From positions 1-10,258 of the forward strand of contig CAZMWE010000039.1 in NCBI GenBank assembly GCA_964570005.1: a stretch of 10,258 nt of DNA. The letters are read 5' to 3'. The notes under the pieces were generated by a model, which was not told where the DNA came from, did not search any database, and worked only from the letters and a program-made list of their open reading frames with translations. Source of the stretch: JAJZCD01 sp964570005. Its GTDB lineage: Bacteria; Patescibacteriota; Saccharimonadia; Saccharimonadales; UBA4665. Below, in pieces: positions 5,331-10,258 of this stretch (the first letter of the stretch is position 1; each line of letters starts with the position of its first letter). The position numbers and the translations under genes were made by a program.

Positions 5331-7322
5331 GTGGCTGACGATAAGGGCGGCAATAAGGATTATTCAGCTGATCAGATTCAAGTGTTGGAGGGGTTGGACC
5401 CGGTGCGCAAGCGTCCGGGTATGTACATAGGCAGTACTGGCGTAGATGGCCTGCACCACATGGTGTGGGAAATCGTGGATAATGGTATCGACGAGGCGCT
5501 GGCTGGCCACGCCACACACGTGCAGGTGATCATGCTGGCTGATGGCGGGATTAGCGTGTTTGATGATGGGCGCGGCATTCCGACCGATATCCACCCCAAG
5601 ACGGGCAAGAGTACCGTGGAAACGGTTCTAACTGTGCTACACGCCGGCGGTAAGTTCGGTGGCGATAGCGGCTATAAGGTTTCCGGTGGTCTGCACGGTG
5701 TTGGTTCCAGCGTGGTGAATGCGCTGTCGACTCGCTTCATAGTCAACGTCTACCGCGACGGCAAAGTCCATCACCAGGAGTACGCCAAGGGTGTGCCGGA
5801 CAGCGACCTCAAGGTTACCGGCAAGACACCGGCGGACCGGCCACACGGCACTGAGATTACGTTCTATCCCGATGACACTATCTTCAAGGAAGGCACGACG
5901 TTCGATTACGACACTATCCTGGACCGCCTGCGTCATGCTGCCTATCTCACAAAAGGGATACGAACTACACTTATCAACGAAATTACTGAACAAAAGTACA
6001 GTTTCTATTTTGAGGGTGGTATACAAAGCTATGTTCGCCATCTAAACGTCGGCAAAGAACCTGTCGATGATGACATGTTCTATGTTGATAAGCAGGTCAA
6101 AGACAGCCAGGTGGAAATTGCCATGCAATACACCGATAGCTATAGCGAGACCATCAAGCAGTTTGCCAACAACGTGGTGAACCCCGGCGGCGGCAGCCAC
6201 CTAACCGGTTTTCGGTCAGCGCTGACGCGTATCATCAATGATTACGCACGCAAAAATAGTCTACTGAAAGAGAAAGAAGAGGCGCTGAGTGGTGAAGATA
6301 CACGCGAGGGCTTGACGGCGATCATCCTGGTGAAGTTGCCCGATCCGCAGTTTGAGGGTCAGACCAAGGACAAATTGGGTAACCCTGAGGTTCGTGGCTA
6401 TGTGGAACAGGTGATGGCCGAATACTTCGGCTACTACTTGGAAGAGCATCCAGCTATCGCTAAAAAGATTGTTGGCAAAGCGCTGCTGGCGGCCCGTGCT
6501 CGCAAGGCGGCCCGCGCGGCGCGCGAAAACATCATACGCAAAGGTGTGCTGGACGGCGCCAGCATGCCCGGCAAGCTAGCTGACTGCAGCAGCAAAGATC
6601 CGGCCGCATCAGAGCTGTATCTGGTGGAAGGGGACAGTGCTGGTGGTTCCGCCAAAACCGGTCGTGACAGCAAAACACAGGCGATTTTGCCACTACGTGG
6701 CAAAGTACTGAACGTAGAGCGTGCACGACTTGATAAGATGCTCGCCAACAACGAAATCCTGTCACTTATTAAAGCGCTGGGCGTGGGCATCGAAGACAGT
6801 TTTAGTATCGACGGCCTGCGCTATCACCGCATCATCATTATGACCGATGCTGATGTGGACGGCAGCCATATCGCTACGCTGCTGATGACGTTCTTCTTCC
6901 GCTATATGCGGGAAGTGGTTGATGGTGGTCACGTGTATCTGGCTAAACCGCCGCTGTTTGAACTGGTGAAGCCGGGACGCAAGGGCAGCGAGTTCATATA
7001 TGACGAGTCTGAGCTCGATCGGGTGCTGGATGACCGGATCGTGGCGCGCAGGAAAGAGGGCGTCAACGTCGACGACTCGGCAGAGCGTTTCCGCCAGGCG
7101 GGCTTCATTGAACAAAAGCGTTACAAGGGTCTGGGCGAAATGGATGCCGAGCAGCTGTTTGAGACTACCATGAACCCGGAAAAGCGAGTGCTGGTACAGG
7201 TGAAGGTTGATGATGCAGAAAAGGCTGATGCTATCTTTAACAAACTGATGGGCACGGAGGTAGTGCTGCGTAAGAACTTCATCCAGGCAAATGCGAAATT
7301 TGTAAAGGACTTGGACATCTAA
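5331..7322 (+). CDS. gyrB: DNA gyrase subunit B
   Basis: ATPase subunit of the A2B2 gyrase that introduces negative supercoils. In order (663 aa from GTG 5331): the GHKL ATPase site with EIVDN (Glu47, Asn51), DDGRGIP (78-84), GGKFGG (106-111) and GGLHGVGSS; a transducer region; the TOPRIM domain with VEGDSAGGSA (Glu433) and DADVDGSH (Asp506, Asp508, Asp510); and the C-terminal RYKGLGEM (597-604). QAILPLRGKVLNVE is typical of GyrB. The length fits the short form without the E. coli-type insertion. I chose GTG at 5331 because GGAGAGGG (5316-5323) precedes it by 7 nt. An in-frame GTG at 5289 would add 14 residues but has only an AAGGG run that touches the codon. Only one base separates its stop from the gyrA ATG. 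Confidence 0.97.
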   Translation: MADDKGGNKDYSADQIQVLEGLDPVRKRPGMYIGSTGVDGLHHMVWEIVDNGIDEALAGHATHVQVIMLADGGISVFDDGRGIPTDIHPKTGKSTVETVLTVLHAGGKFGGDSGYKVSGGLHGVGSSVVNALSTRFIVNVYRDGKVHHQEYAKGVPDSDLKVTGKTPADRPHGTEITFYPDDTIFKEGTTFDYDTILDRLRHAAYLTKGIRTTLINEITEQKYSFYFEGGIQSYVRHLNVGKEPVDDDMFYVDKQVKDSQVEIAMQYTDSYSETIKQFANNVVNPGGGSHLTGFRSALTRIINDYARKNSLLKEKEEALSGEDTREGLTAIILVKLPDPQFEGQTKDKLGNPEVRGYVEQVMAEYFGYYLEEHPAIAKKIVGKALLAARARKAARAARENIIRKGVLDGASMPGKLADCSSKDPAASELYLVEGDSAGGSAKTGRDSKTQAILPLRGKVLNVERARLDKMLANNEILSLIKALGVGIEDSFSIDGLRYHRIIIMTDADVDGSHIATLLMTFFFRYMREVVDGGHVYLAKPPLFELVKPGRKGSEFIYDESELDRVLDDRIVARRKEGVNVDDSAERFRQAGFIEQKRYKGLGEMDAEQLFETTMNPEKRVLVQVKVDDAEKADAIFNKLMGTEVVLRKNFIQANAKFVKDLDI

Positions 7323-7323
7323 T

Positions 7324-9927
7324 ATGGCTGATATTGACGATACCCAAAACATGAGCAACATGGACGCTCAAAATGATGACTCTGACGCTTCAGAAGGTGC
7401 TGTGACGCGATTGACACCTGAAGTTGAAATACTGACCGGTTTTGACCATTCGCGCCTTGTGGAGCTCCGTACGGTCGAAAATGTCATGGAGGACAACTAC
7501 CTGCGCTACTCCATGAGTGTGATCATTGACCGGGCCCTACCAGACGTGCGTGACGGCCTCAAGCCGGTGCACCGCCGTATCCTGTACAGCATGAATGAGG
7601 ACGGCCTGCGCTCATCATCACGGCACCGCAAGAGCGCCAATGTAGTCGGTGCGGTAATGGGTAAGTACCACCCGCACGGTGACAGTTCAATTTATGATTC
7701 AATGGTGCGACTGGCACAGCCGTGGGCGACGCGCTACTTGCTGGTGAACGGGCAGGGTAACTTTGGGAGCATGGACGGCGACCCGCCGGCAGCTATGCGT
7801 TACACCGAGGCTAAGATGCACCGTCTGGCCGACGAGCTATTGCAGGACATCGACAAAGAGACGGTCGATTTTCGTGACACTTATGATGGCGAAAACCAGG
7901 AGCCGACCGTGCTGCCGGCCAAATTGCCGAATCTGTTGTTGAACGGACAACTAGGTATCGCCGTCGGTATGGCCACCAATATTCCGCCGCATAACCTGAG
8001 CGAAGTGGTGGATGCGACGGTCTACAAAATCGATCATCCCGACGCTTCGCTGGATGATCTACTACAGTTCATTAAAGGACCGGACTTTCCGACCGGCGGT
8101 ATCATTTACGGTGCCGAGAGCCTGCGGCAGGCCTACGCGACAGGCCGTGGCGGTGTGATCAATCGTGGTGTCGCCGAAATTGTGGAAGGCAAAAAGGGCC
8201 GCCACCAGATCATAATTACCGAAATCCCTTATGCACTGAACAAAGAATCGCTGGTGATCAAGATCGCTGACTTGGTAAACAACAAGGTGATAACCGGCGT
8301 GAGCGACGTCCGTGATGAGTCCGCCCGCGGCAATGTGCGCATCGTGATTGACCTCAAAAAGGACGCGTATCCCAAGAAACTACTGAACCAGCTGTATAAA
8401 CTGACGCCGCTACAGAGTAGCTTCCACTTCAACATGATGGCGCTGGTGGACGGCATCCAGCCGCGCGTGCTGGGTTTGCAGGACATTCTGGGCGAGCACA
8501 TCAAGCACCGCATAGTCGTGGTACGACGGCGGACCGAGTTCGAGCTGAGAAAGGCGAAAGAGCGGGCACATATCTTAGAGGGTCTCAAGATCGCACTCGA
8601 TAACATCGATGAGGTCATCAAGACTATCCGGGCAAGCCAGACTAGTGAAGAAGCACAGAAGAACCTCATCAAGCAGTTCTCCTTAAGTGAGATTCAAGCT
8701 AAGGCTATCCTGGCCATGCAGTTGCGCACCCTCACTGGCCTGCAGCGCCAAGAAATCGAAGATGAATTGGCTCGATTGAAGTTGCTTATTACCGAGCTCG
8801 AAGGTGTTTTAGCGGACGAGCAGAAGATTTTGAACATTATTAAGGATGAAATGACAGAGCTGAAGGAGCGCTACGGCGATGACCGGCGCACGCAGGTTGT
8901 AAAAAACGAGCTGAACCGCCTAAGTGACGAAGACCTGGTTCCAGATGAGCAAGTTGTTGTCACATTGACTAGCGCAAACTACATTAAGCGTAGCCCCATC
9001 GCCGACTATAAGCGGCAGGGCCGGGGTGGTAAAGGCCGGCGGGGTATGGCAACCCGCGAAGAGGATGTGATCGAACATGTTGTAAATGCATCTACACACG
9101 ACTATCTTTTATTCTTCACCAACCGGGGTCGCGTATTCCGTCTGAAGACTTACGAAGTGCCAGCTTCTGGTATGGGTGCTAAGGGCGTCGCGATTGTGAA
9201 TCTGCTGCAGCTACAGCCTGAAGAAACGGTGAGCTCCGTCATAAACATCAGCAAGACCGATAAGGCCGCCAACCTCATTATGTGTACGGTGCGCGGCGTT
9301 GTGAAGAAGACACCGTTTGAGCAATATGCCAATGTCCGCAACAGCGGGCTAATCGCAATTAACCTGGATGAGGGCGACGAGCTGAAATGGACCCGCATGA
9401 CCAGTGGCGACAACGAAGTAGTCATTTCGACTTCCCAGGGGCAGGCTATTCGCTTCCACGAAAAGGATGCCCGTCCGATGGGCCGTGCCAGCCGTGGTGT
9501 GCGCGGCATACGTTTGCGCAGTGATGACCATGTGATCGGTATGGACGTAGTGGAAGATGGCTCCAGTATCTTTGTAATCAGTAAATATGGCTACGGCAAG
9601 CAAACCAAGGTAGCGCAGTTCACGCCACACGCGCGCGGTGGTGTGGGTATCCGCAGCGCGGTCGTAAATGCCAAGACAGGCGAGTTGATTGGGGTCAAGA
9701 CGCTCGGTGGCGATGACAGCCAAGAAGTAATCATCATCAGCAAATCCGGCCAGACTATCCGCTTGGGCCTTAAAGAGATTCCAGCACTGGGCCGGGCTAC
9801 GCAAGGAGTGCGGATCATGCGGCTGAATGACGCTGACGAAGTGGTCAGCTTGGCGCTGGTCGACAAAAGTGAAGAACCGGAGGACGAAGACGAAGCTGTC
9901 CTAGAACCGGCCGCTACCTCTGATTAG
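7324..9927 (+). CDS. gyrA: DNA gyrase subunit A
   Basis: Cuts and rejoins DNA in the gyrase A2B2 complex. 867 aa. Residues 1-45 are an acidic Asp/Asn/Glu-rich extension longer than in E. coli. RALPDVRDGLKPVHRRIL opens the breakage-reunion domain. KYHPHGDSSIYD holds Ser121 and Asp125, which line up with E. coli Ser83 and Asp87, so the usual quinolone-sensitive residues are intact. AAMRYTE carries the catalytic Tyr160. A coiled coil spans about 480-520. The C-terminal wrapping domain contains a GyrA-box-like QGRGGKG (565-571), where the usual Arg/Lys at the second position is Gly; this supports gyrase over ParC. The tail is acidic (EEPEDEDEAVLEP). The start follows the gyrB TAA by one base (TAATATG). 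An AAAGGA (7304-7309) is 14 nt away, so re-initiation by ribosomes leaving gyrB is likely. Confidence 0.97.
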   Translation: MADIDDTQNMSNMDAQNDDSDASEGAVTRLTPEVEILTGFDHSRLVELRTVENVMEDNYLRYSMSVIIDRALPDVRDGLKPVHRRILYSMNEDGLRSSSRHRKSANVVGAVMGKYHPHGDSSIYDSMVRLAQPWATRYLLVNGQGNFGSMDGDPPAAMRYTEAKMHRLADELLQDIDKETVDFRDTYDGENQEPTVLPAKLPNLLLNGQLGIAVGMATNIPPHNLSEVVDATVYKIDHPDASLDDLLQFIKGPDFPTGGIIYGAESLRQAYATGRGGVINRGVAEIVEGKKGRHQIIITEIPYALNKESLVIKIADLVNNKVITGVSDVRDESARGNVRIVIDLKKDAYPKKLLNQLYKLTPLQSSFHFNMMALVDGIQPRVLGLQDILGEHIKHRIVVVRRRTEFELRKAKERAHILEGLKIALDNIDEVIKTIRASQTSEEAQKNLIKQFSLSEIQAKAILAMQLRTLTGLQRQEIEDELARLKLLITELEGVLADEQKILNIIKDEMTELKERYGDDRRTQVVKNELNRLSDEDLVPDEQVVVTLTSANYIKRSPIADYKRQGRGGKGRRGMATREEDVIEHVVNASTHDYLLFFTNRGRVFRLKTYEVPASGMGAKGVAIVNLLQLQPEETVSSVINISKTDKAANLIMCTVRGVVKKTPFEQYANVRNSGLIAINLDEGDELKWTRMTSGDNEVVISTSQGQAIRFHEKDARPMGRASRGVRGIRLRSDDHVIGMDVVEDGSSIFVISKYGYGKQTKVAQFTPHARGGVGIRSAVVNAKTGELIGVKTLGGDDSQEVIIISKSGQTIRLGLKEIPALGRATQGVRIMRLNDADEVVSLALVDKSEEPEDEDEAVLEPAATSD

Positions 9928-9966
9928 TTGATGTACGAAAAACTACAAAAGCGTACAAATACAGCC

Positions 9967-9995
9967 TTGACTTAAGAGGTGAGCCCCTGTACAAT
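9967..9995 (+). promoter_or_regulatory. Strong promoter of the rRNA operon
   Basis: -35 TTGACT (9967-9972), a 17-nt spacer and a -10 TACAAT (9990-9995), five of six matches in each box. The expected start is near 10002, giving a leader of about 200 nt. It lies only 39 nt after the gyrA stop, with no terminator hairpin between. Confidence 0.8.
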
Positions 9996-10001
9996 TACTA
10001 A

Positions 10002-10203
10002 CCAGTGCTAAGAGGTTCTGTTGAAGTGTCCCTGAAAGGGAGCATGAGGATCCTTGAAGTCTGAACGTTAAAAATTGAATAGTGCAAATCAACGTCAGTT
10101 CACTTAAGTGTGAATTGTTTTAAATCCTGTGTCCTTCCACGGATACAGGTGCAGTAAGTCAGCAGACTGAAGCATAAGACAAATTCTTTGAATCTTCGGA
10201 TTC
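10002..10203 (+). other. Pre-16S leader with hairpins and a possible boxA
   Basis: The transcribed leader contains TCCCT/AGGGA around GAA near 10029-10041, the palindrome CACTTAAGTG near 10101-10110, and a 9-bp stem CCTGTGTCC/GGATACAGG (10126-10134 with 10141-10149, one G-U pair). Just before 16S there is a GAATC-TTCG-GATTC hairpin (10190-10203). TTCTTTGAA (10184-10192) resembles the core of the rrn antitermination boxA, although it lies unusually close to the mature 16S end. The RNase III processing stem cannot be judged because its partner lies downstream of the window. Confidence 0.5.

Positions 10204-10258
<55 letters not shown>

Noticed and set aside
6762..7361. 199-codon antisense ORF over the gyrB 3' end
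   Set aside because: It is a shadow of highly constrained gyrB codons, with no ribosome binding site or recognisable protein.
9349..9804. 151-codon antisense ORF over gyrA
   Set aside because: Mirror of conserved GyrA C-terminal coding sequence; no independent start signals.

Overview
The window most likely comes from a member of the Candidate Phyla Radiation (Patescibacteria), and Candidatus Saccharibacteria (TM7) fits best. This is inferred from protein style: the IF-3 core, the GyrA active-site block, and a VirD4/TraD-like ATPase preceded by a small Pro/Ala-rich partner. It also fits the 16S 5' end and moderate GC. TGA ends two genes here, so the standard code is used; this argues against the relatives that read UGA as glycine. 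The taxon is a judgement from memory, not a search result.

Layout. (1) Positions 1-351, minus strand: the 5' part of infC (IF-3), which runs off the left edge, with its own promoter and apparently a rare AUC start codon. (2) Positions 352-1511: about 1.16 kb without a convincing protein gene but rich in signals. It holds a minus-strand promoter and terminator that would make an RNA of about 80 nt, a cluster of hairpins, and a plus-strand promoter. That promoter drives a structured leader of about 225 nt ending in a terminator-like hairpin. (3) Positions 1512-1868: a small four-helix membrane protein of unknown function, followed by a clear terminator. (4) Positions 1971-5158: two overlapping genes, a 95-aa Pro/Ala-rich protein and a 966-aa membrane-anchored P-loop ATPase of the type IV secretion coupling-protein group. 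Their promoter places the first ATG at or next to the transcription start, so the mRNA may be leaderless. (5) Positions 5174-9927: gyrB and gyrA as a tight operon behind its own promoter and a short hairpin-containing leader. (6) Positions 9967-10258: a strong rrn promoter, a leader of about 200 nt, and the first ~55 nt of 16S rRNA.

How the parts fit together. Translation initiation (IF-3), DNA supercoiling (gyrase) and ribosomal RNA are core growth genes. gyrB, gyrA and rrn point the same way, and I see no terminator hairpin between gyrA and the rrn promoter. The ATPase pair is the accessory element. In host-attached Saccharibacteria such ATPases are plausible parts of a DNA- or protein-translocating surface machine, but no other secretion gene is in the window.

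The best candidates for something undescribed are the structured RNA ahead of the small membrane protein (1246-1472), the ~80-nt minus-strand RNA (755-834), and the small-protein/ATPase pair.
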